Shown one piece after another: positions 52,387 to 60,573 of a stretch of 64,000 nt of DNA. Below the pieces are notes generated by a model. It was not told the origin of the DNA. It saw only the letters and a list, made by a program, of their open reading frames with translations, and searched no databases. Both the position numbers and the translations under genes were made by a program. Positions within the stretch are counted from its first letter, which is position 1; the number at the start of each line of letters is the position of its first letter. The DNA is from DATEDA01 sp963820965 (GTDB taxonomy: Bacteria > Pseudomonadota > Gammaproteobacteria > Burkholderiales > SG8-39): positions 140,110-204,109 of the forward strand of contig CAWGCC010000037.1 in NCBI GenBank assembly GCA_963820965.1. Direction: 5' to 3'.

Positions 52387-53364
52387 TCAATCCGCGTAAA
52401 CACCCGCCTGCTTGATGATCGGCGCCCACTTCTCGATCTCGGCCTTGACCTGAGCACCCAGCGGTTCGGGCCGCGCCTTCTCTGCCGCGACCGGTACCGC
52501 GCCGAGCTGAGCGAGTCGATCCCTGACAGTCGGGTCCTTCACCGCGTCCTGCAGCGCCGCGACCAGCTTGTCGACGACAGGCTTCGGCGTCCCCTTGGGC
52601 GCGTACAGGCCATACCAGATGCTGAGTTCGAACTTGGGCAGACCGCCCTCCTGAAGGGTCGGCACATCAGGCAGCTGGGAGAGGCGCTTCGGGCTCGTAA
52701 CCCCATACACCTTGAGCTTCTGCCCCTTGATGTGCTGCAGAGTGTTGGCGGTCTGGTCGCACATGAAGTCCACCTGGCCGCCCAGGAGATCGTTCATCGC
52801 CGGGCCCGTTCCCTTGTAGCCGACGGTGGTCACATTCGTCTGGAGAGCGGTCTGGAGCAGCAGCCCGCACAAGTGCGAGGCGGAGCCGGTGCCGGCATGA
52901 GCGTAGGACACCTTGTCCTTGTTCGCCTTCAGATGGGCAACGAGCTCCTTGAAGTTGTTGGGAGCAAAGTCCTTCTTGCCCACGACCGTCATCGGCAGCT
53001 CGGCGACGAGCCCGACGGGCACGAAGTCCGTCAGCGTGTCGTAGGGCAGCTTGCGGTAGAGCGTGGGGTTCGTCGCGTGGCTGATGTGCGTAAAGAGCAG
53101 CGTGTAACCGTCCGGCCGGGCCTTGGCGACCTTGTTGGTGCCGATGGTGCCGCCGGCGCCGGCCGCGTTCTCGATGATGACGGTCTGCCCGAGCGACTTG
53201 GTCATCGACTGGCCGAGCACGCGAGCGAGGTTGTCACCCGGTCCCCCGGCGGAGAAGGGCATGACCATCATCACCGGTTTGGTGGGATAGTCCTGCGCGA
53301 AACCGGCGCCCGCCGCGGCCGCGAGGGACATGAACGTTGCTGCATGCAAAGCTCTGCGAAACAT
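52387..53364 (-). CDS. Bug-family solute-binding protein (third copy)
   Basis: This 325-residue periplasmic binding protein has a signal peptide ending near AGAGFAQDYPTKP. Family motifs are VMMVMPFSAGGPGDNLARVL, VIIENAAGAGGTIGTNKVAK, DGYTLLFTHISHATNPTLYR, YAHAGTGSASHLCGLLLQ and VGYKGTGPAMNDLLGGQVDF. A near-ideal AAGGAGG lies ahead of the ATG at 53364. It follows the fumarase-family lyase gene by 41 bases and shares its promoter, so its ligand is probably a substrate related to that lyase (a dicarboxylate or muconate-like acid, inferred). Confidence 0.94.
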   Translation of the reverse strand: MFRRALHAATFMSLAAAAGAGFAQDYPTKPVMMVMPFSAGGPGDNLARVLGQSMTKSLGQTVIIENAAGAGGTIGTNKVAKARPDGYTLLFTHISHATNPTLYRKLPYDTLTDFVPVGLVAELPMTVVGKKDFAPNNFKELVAHLKANKDKVSYAHAGTGSASHLCGLLLQTALQTNVTTVGYKGTGPAMNDLLGGQVDFMCDQTANTLQHIKGQKLKVYGVTSPKRLSQLPDVPTLQEGGLPKFELSIWYGLYAPKGTPKPVVDKLVAALQDAVKDPTVRDRLAQLGAVPVAAEKARPEPLGAQVKAEIEKWAPIIKQAGVYAD

Positions 53365-53405
53365 CCTCTTCCTCCTTGCAGATCGGTGAAAAAAATGGGA
53401 CGAGC

Positions 53406-54803
53406 TCAGCGCGCCGAGCGCGAGGGGGTAACCGCCACTGCAGCCGAACTTGCGAGCACGCGGTCGACCATCTGCGGCGCCATCCCCAGATAGTTCGCGG
53501 GGTCGGTCAGCTGCTCGATCAGCGTGCGATCCAAGCGACTCGACACTTCCGGCATTGCGTTCAGGACGTCGGACAGCGTGCCGCCCTTCTCGTTCACCGT
53601 GCGGCACGCGGCGTAAACGACGTCGTGCGCGTCCTGGCGGCCGATGTGCGGGGCGAGCCCCATCATCACCGCCTCCGCGACGATCAGCCCGTTCGACATG
53701 TCCAGGTTCTTGCGCATTCGCTGCTCGTCGACGACGAGGCCGTCGAGCATGAACTTCGCCTGATGGAGCGCGCCGGCGGTCAGCACGAAGCTCTCCGGCA
53801 GCGCGATCCATTCGGCGTGCCACGGACCCGTGGCGCGCTCGAGGTCTTGGATCATCGCATCCAGCATCAACCCGGCATGCTGGCGGACCGCTTTGGATGC
53901 GGCGAAGATCAGCTCGCTCGAGATCGGGTTGCGCTTCTGCGGCATCGTGCTGCTGGCGCCGCGCCCCTTCACGAACGGTTCGTACAGCTCGGCGAACTCG
54001 GTCGAGGCCATCAGCATCACGTCGTACGCGATCTTGCCGAGCGACCCGGTGAGCAGGCCGAGGAAGTTCACGACCTCGGCGAGCCCGTCCCGGGCGACAT
54101 GCCAGGTCGCGGCCGGAACGCCGAGATCGAGCTCGTCCATCAGCGCCTTCTGGACCTCCAGACCACGGCTCCCGATGGAAGCGAGTGTCCCGGCTGCGCC
54201 CGCGAACTCGCCGACGAGGACGCGCGGACGAAGCTGGGCAAGCCGCACCTGGTGGCGGTCGAACATGGCGAGCCAGACCGCGACCTTGTAGCCGAATGTG
54301 ACAGGCAGCGCCTGCTGCAGGTGCGTACGACCCGCCATGGGCGTATCGCGATAGCGTTTCGCGAGGCGCGCAAGGATGTCTCGGAGGTCCCTGAGCTCCG
54401 CCTCCATAACCTCCAGAGCGTCGCGGATCTGGAGCACCACTGCGGTGTCCATGATGTCCTGGGTGGTCGCGCCCCAGTGCAGATAGCCGCCCGACTCGCC
54501 GCACATCCTGGAGAGCTGATGCACCAGCGGCAGGATCGGGTAGCCGACGATGTCGGTCTCGCGCCGCAACAGATCGAAGTCGAGCGCATCGACCTTCGAG
54601 CGCGCGGCGATCTCGTCGGCGGCTGCCGCGGGGATCACGCCGCAGCGGGCTTCGGCTCGCGCGAGCGCGATCTCGACCTGCACGTACTTCGAGATCAGCG
54701 CGTAATCGGAAAAGATCTCGCGCATGCGCGGGGTGCCGAACGCGTCGCGGAACAGGATCGAATCGAGGACCGTGGTGGCGGTTGGGACGTCGGCGGGCTT
54801 CAT
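53406..54803 (-). CDS. Fumarase/aspartase superfamily lyase, PcaB/adenylosuccinate lyase-like
   Basis: This 465-residue member of the superfamily includes adenylosuccinate lyase and 3-carboxy-cis,cis-muconate cycloisomerase. It has HWGATTQDIMDTAVVLQIRD, MAGRTHLQQALPVTFGYKVA with the conserved His, and the signature GRGASSTMPQKRNPISSEL with the catalytic Ser loop. The position beside a Bug gene, under a GntR-regulated promoter and outside any purine cluster, argues for a catabolic cycloisomerase or lyase rather than PurB. Its promoter is at 54864-54892. Confidence 0.88.
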   Translation of the reverse strand: MKPADVPTATTVLDSILFRDAFGTPRMREIFSDYALISKYVQVEIALARAEARCGVIPAAAADEIAARSKVDALDFDLLRRETDIVGYPILPLVHQLSRMCGESGGYLHWGATTQDIMDTAVVLQIRDALEVMEAELRDLRDILARLAKRYRDTPMAGRTHLQQALPVTFGYKVAVWLAMFDRHQVRLAQLRPRVLVGEFAGAAGTLASIGSRGLEVQKALMDELDLGVPAATWHVARDGLAEVVNFLGLLTGSLGKIAYDVMLMASTEFAELYEPFVKGRGASSTMPQKRNPISSELIFAASKAVRQHAGLMLDAMIQDLERATGPWHAEWIALPESFVLTAGALHQAKFMLDGLVVDEQRMRKNLDMSNGLIVAEAVMMGLAPHIGRQDAHDVVYAACRTVNEKGGTLSDVLNAMPEVSSRLDRTLIEQLTDPANYLGMAPQMVDRVLASSAAVAVTPSRSAR

Positions 54804-54834
54804 GCAGCACTTCTCCTTTAAGGGCGTCGAAAAT

Positions 54835-54881
54835 GTACGTACTTATTATTATGTACGGACTTAATGCTATTATGTCCGTAC
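54835..54881. promoter_or_regulatory. Cluster of three GTAC-type half-sites (GntR operator candidate)
   Basis: GTACGTAC (54835-54842), GTACGGAC (54853-54860) and GTCCGTAC (54874-54881) lie in the gap between the lyase and gntR genes. The last two are a perfect 8-bp inverted repeat with a 13-base spacer, their starts 21 bases apart, about two helical turns. The sites straddle the lyase promoter. The GntR protein encoded alongside is the natural binder. Confidence 0.6.
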
Positions 54882-54892
54882 CTGAAAGTCAA
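54864..54892 (-). promoter_or_regulatory. Sigma70-type promoter of the lyase-Bug operon
   Basis: On the minus strand TTGACT (54892-54887, five of six consensus bases), a 17-base spacer and TAGCAT (54869-54864, four of six) stand 60 bases before the lyase ATG. One GTAC-type half-site fills the spacer and another covers the expected start point near 54857, so binding there would block polymerase. Confidence 0.6.
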
Positions 54893-54937
54893 CGCTGTGA
54901 TACGCTTTCTGACGTTGCCGGCGTATGTCCTTGATCC

Positions 54938-55720
54938 ATGAGCGAGACCCGCTACGCCGAAGTCGCGCGTGGCCTGGCTGAGGGGATCGCCTCCGGGCGG
55001 TTTCCCGTCGGGTCCCTGCTGCCCACCGAGTTGGAGCTGAGCGAACAGTTCGGCGTCAGCCGGCACACCGTACGGACAGCGCTGAGGCAACTGCAGGATC
55101 TCGGGCTCGTGTCCCGGCGCAAGCGCGTCGGCACCCGCGTGGAGGCCGCCCGATCCGCGGGCGGCTACAACCAGTCGCTCGCCTCGGTCGAGGATCTGGT
55201 GCAGCTCGCCGCGAGTCACCTGCGCAGCGTCCGCGAGATCGAGGACGTGGTGGCCGACCGGGTGCTCGCGAAGGAGATCGGTTGCCCGCCCGGTACCCGC
55301 TGGCTGCGGATCTCGAGTCTCAGGCTGGACAAGGACAAGACCGCCGCGCCCATCTGCTGGACGGACGTCTACGTCGATGCCGCATATTCAGATCTCCGTA
55401 ACGTCGTCCGGAAGCATCCTCGCGTCCTGATGAGCGATCTCATCGAGACGCGGTACGCGCGACGCGTCGCTGAAGTCCGGCAGGAGATTCATGCGGTCGG
55501 CGTTCCCGCGAGCCTCGCGGAGCGGCTTCAGACCAAGGCCGGTTCGCCGGCGCTAAGGATCGTGCGCCACTATCTCGACCAACGCGGCGACGCCTTCGAG
55601 ATCTCGATCAGCATCCACCCCGCGGACCGATTCAAGTTCTCGATGCGGCTGAAGCGCGAGCAGATCCACGCGGGGCGGATCGCTACCACCTCACCCAAGC
55701 GTCGCGAGGAAGTGACATGA
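54938..55720 (+). CDS. GntR-family regulator, HutC/UTRA type
   Basis: This 260-residue regulator has an N-terminal winged HTH (YAEVARGLAEGIASGRFPVG, then LPTELELSEQFGVSRHTVRT and ALRQLQDLGLV). A C-terminal UTRA effector domain runs from about residue 90, ending with YLDQRGDAFEISISIHPADRF. It is divergent from the lyase operon and shares the half-site cluster at 54835-54881. Its stop overlaps the next SDR start (ATGA at 55717-55720). A TATTAT at 54868-54873 may be its own -10, without a clear -35. Confidence 0.93.
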   Translation: MSETRYAEVARGLAEGIASGRFPVGSLLPTELELSEQFGVSRHTVRTALRQLQDLGLVSRRKRVGTRVEAARSAGGYNQSLASVEDLVQLAASHLRSVREIEDVVADRVLAKEIGCPPGTRWLRISSLRLDKDKTAAPICWTDVYVDAAYSDLRNVVRKHPRVLMSDLIETRYARRVAEVRQEIHAVGVPASLAERLQTKAGSPALRIVRHYLDQRGDAFEISISIHPADRFKFSMRLKREQIHAGRIATTSPKRREEVT

Positions 55721-56421
55721 CCTTCACCAACCGCACTGTTCTGGTGGCGGGGGCGGCCGGCAATCTCGGCCGCGCCGTTGCCAATGCCTTCGCCCAGCGT
55801 GGCGCCAACCTGGTGCTCGTCAGCCTGCGACGGGAGAGTCTGGAGAAGACGTTCGGCGCGGAGACGGAGGGCCGCTTGCTCGTGCCCGCGAATCTGCTCG
55901 ACCAGGAGCAGGTCAACGCCGCGGTGAAGAAAGCAATCGTGCGCTTCGGGCGGATCGACGTACTGTGCAACATCGCCGGCGGCTTCCGCATGGGAGAGGC
56001 GGTCCATCAAACGTCGGACGAGACCTGGAGCTTCCTGTTCGACGTCAACGCTCGCACCGTGCTCAATACCGCCCGCGCCGTCGTGCCGCGAATGCTCGAA
56101 AGCGGCGGCGGCAAGATCGTGAATGTCGGCGCGTACGCCGCGCAGAAGGGCGTCGCGAAGATGGGCGCCTACTGCGCCGCGAAGAGCGCGGTGATCCGAT
56201 TGACCGAAGCAATGGCAGCGGAACTGCGCGAGAAGAACATCAATGTCAATTGCGTGCTGCCGACCATCATCGATACCCCGGAGAACCGCGCGGCGATGCC
56301 CGACGCCGATCCCGGCCGGTGGGTGGCGCCCGAAGACCTGGCCAACACGATCCTCTTCCTCGCCTCGGAAGACGCGCGCGCCATCCATGGCGCCGCCCTG
56401 CCCGTGACGGCGCTCAGCTGA
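55717..56421 (+). CDS. SDR-family oxidoreductase
   Basis: This 234-residue short-chain dehydrogenase has cofactor site VLVAGAAGNLGRAVANAFAQ, CNIAGGFRMGEA (a variant of NNAG), catalytic Ser region IVNVGAYAAQKG (with Gly where Ser is usual) and intact YxxxK in GAYCAAKSAVIRLTEAMA. AIHGAALPVTALS closes it. It is translationally coupled to gntR. A dehydrogenase step of the same regulated pathway is likely; substrate unknown. Confidence 0.9.
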   Translation: MTFTNRTVLVAGAAGNLGRAVANAFAQRGANLVLVSLRRESLEKTFGAETEGRLLVPANLLDQEQVNAAVKKAIVRFGRIDVLCNIAGGFRMGEAVHQTSDETWSFLFDVNARTVLNTARAVVPRMLESGGGKIVNVGAYAAQKGVAKMGAYCAAKSAVIRLTEAMAAELREKNINVNCVLPTIIDTPENRAAMPDADPGRWVAPEDLANTILFLASEDARAIHGAALPVTALS

Positions 56422-56436
56422 GCTTGAAGATCGAGC

Positions 56437-56460
56437 GAGCGCCCCGGCGGGCGGGCGCTC
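56437..56460. other. GC-rich hairpin at the end of the SDR gene
   Basis: GAGCGCCC (56437-56444) and GGGCGCTC (56453-56460) form a perfect 8-bp stem with an 8-base loop, 15 bases after the SDR stop. It is followed by AAAATCC rather than a T run. It could help end transcription from either side but is not a standard intrinsic terminator. Its right arm reaches the stop codon of the DUF2721 fragment. Confidence 0.45.
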
Positions 56461-56640
56461 AAAATCCGGGGCGGTGGGAGCCGATGCGCAAATGACGCGT
56501 GGCGAGGAAGATCTCGCGCAGGAACGCGAGCAATCCGACAGTCAGCGCGATCATCGCCAGCACGAACAGCGACCCGGCGGCCGTCGTGAGGTCGGCTGCC
56601 AGGAATGCGCCGCCCTCAAGGCCGACATCTACGAGACCCA
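56459..56640 (-). pseudogene. DUF2721 protein, C-terminal fragment
   Basis: On the minus strand about 58 residues match the end of DUF2721 membrane proteins: GGAFLAADLTTAAGSLFVLA, then MIALTVGLLAFLREIFLATR and HLRIG. This is the last helix pair and the typical FLREIFLATRxLRIG tail. The rest of the family (about 80-100 N-terminal residues) is missing. Upstream of about 56640 the sequence instead encodes, on the opposite strand, part of an M50 protease. The fragment has no start of its own. A break point at about 56600-56650 is indicated. Confidence 0.65.
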
Positions 56641-56648
56641 GCGGCCTG

Positions 56649-57233
56649 ATGCTGGGCCCGGTGGAGATCGACCCCGCCGACCCGCTCGCGGCGTTCGCGG
56701 GGTTCGACCCGCTCGCCACGATCTTCGCCTGGCTCGGGCCGGTGAACATCGCGCTTGCCATTTTCAACCTGATCCCGGGTTTCCCGCTCGACGGCGGTCG
56801 CGTCCTGCGCGCGCTCCTGTGGGGCGCAACCGGGGATGTGTACCGGGCGACGCGTTGGGCCGCCGCGTCGGGCCAGGTTTTCGGCTGGGCGCTGATGGCC
56901 ATCGGCTTCGGAATGGTCCTCGGCCTGCGCGTTCCGTACTTCGGTACCGGCGTCTTGAGCGGGGTCTGGATCGCGCTCATTGGCTGGTTCCTGAACAACG
57001 CGGCCCTGATGAGCCATCGGCAGCTGCTCGCGCAAGGTCGCTATCGGGCTGCGGATGCGGGGCCCCGGTTCACCAGCGTTGACTCGCAGCTTGCCGGAGC
57101 TAGCGATGGGCCGCGCGAGACGATCGCGCGCTTGCCGGGCCGAGTTCGCTACTTGCGCCGCGTCCGCGGCGCTCCGCTGGACGGGATCGGCATTGCCAGG
57201 AAGCTGTACAGCACGCCGAGCCCTATCCAGTAG
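56649..57233 (+). pseudogene. Site-2 protease (M50 family) fragment
   Basis: This open frame encodes the middle of a CBS-type M50 membrane protease: FAWLGPVNIALAIFNLIPGF with PLDGGRVLRALLWGATG (the second metal-ligand Asp motif), then ATRWAAASGQVFGWALMAIG and SGVWIALIGWFLNNAALM. The N-terminal helix with the HExxH zinc motif is absent, and no CBS domains follow. The last 50 residues look random and overlap, on the other strand, the gene at 57149-57508. So the gene is cut at both ends and should be inactive. Confidence 0.7.
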
Positions 57234-57508
57234 GGTGCCATCAGGTTCCGGATCGAGCTCAGCCACTCCGTAGAGCCTGTATCCCTGAGGAGTGCCATCA
57301 GCACGATGGGCAGGACCGCGAGCGCGATGAAGGAAACGAGCGTGCTGATCGGGTATTTCAGCGGCTCCGCGCACGCGTAGCAGCGGAACTCCAGCTCCAG
57401 GCCGTGCCGGCCGTGAATGCGCGGGTCCCAGAGGTCGCCGAGCGCGAAGACGGTGCGCAAGCCAAGCTTCGCGCGGCAATGCGGACAGGCAGCGGCTTTC
57501 GACTTCAT
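57149..57508 (-). CDS. Hypothetical zinc-ribbon membrane protein
   Basis: This 119-residue protein of no recognised family has an N-terminal zinc-ribbon-like pair of motifs, CPHC (residues 8-11) and CYAC (about 43-46). Two membrane helices follow (LVSFIALAVLPIVLMALL and MAPYWIGLGVLYSFLAMPI) and a short basic tail. The pattern of a cysteine ribbon ahead of two helices is common in small envelope proteins. Codon usage looks like its neighbours. The 3' end overlaps the decayed M50 frame on the other strand. Confidence 0.65.
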   Translation of the reverse strand: MKSKAAACPHCRAKLGLRTVFALGDLWDPRIHGRHGLELEFRCYACAEPLKYPISTLVSFIALAVLPIVLMALLRDTGSTEWLSSIRNLMAPYWIGLGVLYSFLAMPIPSSGAPRTRRK

Positions 57509-57822
57509 CGTATCGCCCGGTTTGCGCGCGATCGTCGCACGCCTCCCGGCGCCGGGCTACGCCAATTTCGCGTCCGCGCCGGAGAAAGTTCGCGGATCGA
57601 GCGGTCATCCGCGGCTGCTCGGTCTCACTTGATTGACAGGCCTCCTGATCGTTACGCTGACCGATCCGGGGTCAATTTGGGAGCAAGGGGTGGAAAATCC
57701 TGGCTCGAGCGCCCTAAACTGGCATCTGGAGAGCGAGCACTATCGCCGTCCAGGCAGGAGCCACCCATCAATGCCTTTTTCGGCCTCCGCCATGCGCCGG
57801 TCATGACCTTCCACGACACAAG
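57509..57822. other. Non-coding stretch ahead of alkB
   Basis: I see no gene, RNA or clear promoter here. A TTGACA occurs at 57633-57638 pointing toward alkB, but no -10 lies at a suitable distance. Short open frames on both strands have no recognisable content. Confidence 0.5.
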
Positions 57823-58497
57823 ATGACCCGCATCCGCGACGCCGCGACGCGCGACCTGTTTCCCGGCGTGCCTCGAGCGACAGGAACCCGCGAGCGGCTT
57901 GCCCAAGGAGCGGTCCTCCTGCATGGCTTCGCCACGGAGGAAGCGCCGGTTCTGATGGCAGCGTTGCAGGAGATCCTCGCGGTGGCGCCCTTGCGGAACA
58001 TGGAAACGCCCGGCGGCTATCGGATGTCGGTCGCGATGACCAACTGCGGCCGCGCCGGCTGGATCGCGGACCGGAACGGTTATCGCTACGCTCGGGCCGA
58101 TCCGGCGACCGGACGGCCCTGGCCGCCACTACCGAATTCGTTCCACCGCCTCGCGGGACGTGCCGCCGCCGCAGCCGGGTACGCAGCCTTCGCGCCTGAC
58201 GCGTGCCTCATCAATCGCTATGAGCCCGGCGCGCGCCTTACCCTCCACCAGGATCGGAACGAGCGTGACTTCGACGAGCCCATCGTGTCGATCTCGCTCG
58301 GCTTGCCGGCGGTGTTCCTGTTCGGTGGGTTGCGCCGCAGAAACCGGCCACGCCGCATCCGGCTGGAGAGCGGGGACGTTGCCGTGTGGGGTGGTCAGGC
58401 ACGGCTGGTCTTTCACGGCATCGAGCCGCTCGCCGACGGGGATGACAGGCTGACCGGGCGCTGTCGGATCAATCTGACGCTTCGCAAGGCGCTTTGA
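57823..58497 (+). CDS. alkB: Alpha-ketoglutarate-dependent DNA dealkylase AlkB
   Basis: AlkB repairs 1-methyladenine and 3-methylcytosine by oxidative demethylation. The 224-residue protein follows E. coli AlkB closely: METPGGYRMSVAMTNCGRAG, then FAPDACLINRYEPGARLTLH. The iron ligands are His142, Asp144 and His198 (LHQDRNE, VFHGIEP), and the 2-oxoglutarate arginines are Arg215 and Arg221 (RCRINLTLR). All catalytic residues are kept. It appears to stand alone; no ada or alkA gene is nearby, and no Ada box was recognised. Confidence 0.96.
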   Translation: MTRIRDAATRDLFPGVPRATGTRERLAQGAVLLHGFATEEAPVLMAALQEILAVAPLRNMETPGGYRMSVAMTNCGRAGWIADRNGYRYARADPATGRPWPPLPNSFHRLAGRAAAAAGYAAFAPDACLINRYEPGARLTLHQDRNERDFDEPIVSISLGLPAVFLFGGLRRRNRPRRIRLESGDVAVWGGQARLVFHGIEPLADGDDRLTGRCRINLTLRKAL

Positions 58498-58646
58498 CGG
58501 GGTACGGTCGCTTCGCGGCGTGAGCGAGCGAAGCTCCGGACCCCGCAATATTGCGCGAACATGCCAACCCTGCGCCGGTTGCCTGTTTTTTCGGCGCGGG
58601 ACGAAAGTTCAACCGACGACAAGAACTTGCGCGTCGCGAGACGCGC

Positions 58647-58730
58647 CTTATCCACAGCATTTCCAGCGCAACTGTGGATAAGATTGAAAACAGGTTTCGC
58701 TTCGAGGCTGAACGAAACGATCCACAGCAT
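58647..58730. other. DnaA-box cluster: inverted pair of perfect boxes plus a third partial box
   Basis: Two perfect TTATCCACA boxes face each other (58648-58656 on plus, 58681-58673 on minus) inside an 11-bp perfect inverted repeat, CTTATCCACAG (58647-58657) and CTGTGGATAAG (58672-58682), with a 14-base loop. A third site CGATCCACA (58718-58726) matches seven of nine, and ATCCACAGCAT is directly repeated at 58650-58660 and 58720-58730. The stretch 58498-58784 has no supported gene. It may bind DnaA as a regulatory or titration site. No replication gene is nearby. Confidence 0.6.
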
Positions 58731-58784
58731 CGGCGCAAAGTCAGGCTCGACACGGCGATGCCGGTCGGAGATGCGGGGCGGAGA

Positions 58785-59036
58785 CTAATCCTTCTTTGCT
58801 GCGGCGATCAACTGACGGCGCGCGTTTCGCAGCGCGTCGTCGACGGCAGTCGCGGGATCTTCTTGATCTTGTGGGTCGATCCGGAATTGCAGGAGCGGCG
58901 CGTCGGGCTTGCTGCCGAGTTCCATCGCCGAGACCCGTACTTCCCAGCGTCGTCCCGCACCGGGACGCGACGAACTCGAAGCGGTCGCGCAGATCACGTG
59001 CTGTCCAAAGAGCTCGGTTCGCTCAATGCGATCCAT
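58785..59036 (-). CDS. Small hypothetical protein
   Basis: This 83-residue protein of no recognised family has MDRIERTELFGQHVICATA at the start, a WEVRVSAMELGSK strand segment, and PLLQFRIDPQDQEDPATAVD with a helical DALRNARRQLIAAAKKD end. The amphipathic pattern and an AGGA 8-11 bases ahead of the ATG at 59036 suggest a real gene. No membrane segment or signal peptide is seen, so it should be cytoplasmic. Confidence 0.55.
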   Translation of the reverse strand: MDRIERTELFGQHVICATASSSSRPGAGRRWEVRVSAMELGSKPDAPLLQFRIDPQDQEDPATAVDDALRNARRQLIAAAKKD

Positions 59037-59424
59037 GCGTAGGTCCTTGAAAGGTGTGGAAAGTTGTAATACCGAAACAGCGGCACCCCTCCGTTCGACG
59101 CCGCCATTGCGTTGTAGCTTAACGCCGTTCCCGGGAATTGTGAACAGCGTCGCGACGGAAAGCTCCTTGGGTGCGCCGCGACGTGCAACGCGCGATCGTC
59201 CAGCATTCTCGCCATCGCTTCGGCGTGCGGCGCTTCGACTCGGTGCCTGCCCAGGCTTATTGGCAACCTGACGTAGACGAGCAAAGCTTCTGCAAGATTC
59301 CGTTTCGGCTCTCGTCAGTCATCCGGAGACGCCGGGAATTCGGCGGGCGTGCGCCCGGCCACTTGAAATTGAGGGAGAACGTCTCCGGGATCCCGGCCCG
59401 GGCAGGAAGGATAAGATCGCGCGC
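59037..59424. other. Non-coding stretch ahead of the CoA-transferase gene
   Basis: No gene or RNA is supported in these 388 bases. A weak DnaA-like site (TGTGGAAAG, 59055-59063, seven of nine) lies just upstream of the small gene. A GGAAGG at 59404-59409 is too far from the ATG at 59425 to be a good ribosome-binding site. Confidence 0.5.
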
Positions 59425-60573
59425 ATGGGACCGCTTGCCGGCGTGCGCGTTCTGGAGTTCGAGGCGATCGGCCCGGGGCCGTTCTGCGGGATGATGCTCG
59501 CCGACATGGGCGCCGACGTGCTGCTTGTCGACCGGCCGAGCGATCCCGGTCTCGGCCTCGGGCGGCGCCGCGCGACCGACGTCATGCTGCGCGGCCGCCG
59601 CTCCCTCACGCTCGACCTCAAGTCGAAGGACGGTGTTGCCGCCGCCCTCCTTCTCGCGCAAAAGGCCGACGCCGTCATCGAAGGCTTCCGGCCCGGCGTG
59701 ATGGAGCGCCTCGGCCTCGGGCCCGACGTCCTGCTCGCGGCGAACCCGAAGCTCGCATACGGTCGCATGACGGGGTGGGGACAGGACGGGCCGCTTGCGC
59801 CGCGCGCGGGCCACGACATCAATTACATAGCGCTCTCCGGGGTATTGAACGCAATCGGGCGTGCCGGCGAGGCGCCGGTGCCGCCGCTCAACCTGGTCGG
59901 CGACTTCGGCGGCGGCGGGATGCTGCTGGCGTTCGGCATCGTCTCTGCGCTCCTGCACGCGCAGCGCACCGGCAAGGGCCAGGTCGTCGACGCCGCGATG
60001 GTGGAAGGCGCATCGGTCCTCGCCGCGATGTTCTCGGGGATGCTGCGCGAAGGGACGTGGACCGAGGCCCGGGGCGAAAACTTCCTCGACTCCGGCGCGC
60101 CGTGGTACGACGTCTACGAGACGAGCGATGGGCGCTTTGTTGCGATCGGCGCGATCGAGCCGGGTTTCTACGCAGAGCTGCTCGAGCGCCTCGGGCTCGC
60201 GGGCGCGGCGTTGCCGTCGCAGCACGACCGCGCGGGCTGGCCCGAGCTTAGGCGCCGCTTTGCGGCGGCGCTCCGCTCCAGGACCCGGGACCAGTGGGCG
60301 CAGGTGTTCGAAGGGTCGGATGCGTGCTTCGCGCCGGTGCTCACCTTCTCTGAAGCGCGCGTCCACCCACATAACGTGGCCCGCGGCGCGTACGTGACAC
60401 TGGGCGGAATCGCGCAGCCCGCGCCGGCGCCGCGCTTGTCGCGCACTCCCGGCGCCGTCATGCGACCACCACCCGAACGCGGCGCGCTTGGACGGGAAGC
60501 GCTCGCCGACTGGGGGTTCTCGCGCGACGAGATCGACCGGCTCGCCTCGCTCGGGGCCGGCTTCGCCGACTAG
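59425..60573 (+). CDS. Family III CoA transferase, alpha-methylacyl-CoA racemase type
   Basis: This 382-residue protein belongs to the CaiB/AMACR family. The AMACR-type active-site motif GHDINYIALSGVLNAIGRAG has His130, followed by Asp160 in LVGDFGGGGMLLAFG. These correspond to the His and Asp pair that swap the alpha proton in 2-methylacyl-CoA racemases. The N-terminal LAGVRVLEFEAIGPGPFCGM and the TLDLKSKDG segment are family hallmarks. Epimerising branched acyl-CoAs for beta-oxidation is the likely role; CoA transfer is possible. It appears to be a single-gene unit. Confidence 0.92.
   Translation: MGPLAGVRVLEFEAIGPGPFCGMMLADMGADVLLVDRPSDPGLGLGRRRATDVMLRGRRSLTLDLKSKDGVAAALLLAQKADAVIEGFRPGVMERLGLGPDVLLAANPKLAYGRMTGWGQDGPLAPRAGHDINYIALSGVLNAIGRAGEAPVPPLNLVGDFGGGGMLLAFGIVSALLHAQRTGKGQVVDAAMVEGASVLAAMFSGMLREGTWTEARGENFLDSGAPWYDVYETSDGRFVAIGAIEPGFYAELLERLGLAGAALPSQHDRAGWPELRRRFAAALRSRTRDQWAQVFEGSDACFAPVLTFSEARVHPHNVARGAYVTLGGIAQPAPAPRLSRTPGAVMRPPPERGALGREALADWGFSRDEIDRLASLGAGFAD

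Noticed and set aside
58647..58682. Reading the DnaA-box inverted repeat as a transcription terminator
   Set aside because: The stem is strong but no T run follows on either strand, and both arms are exact DnaA boxes.
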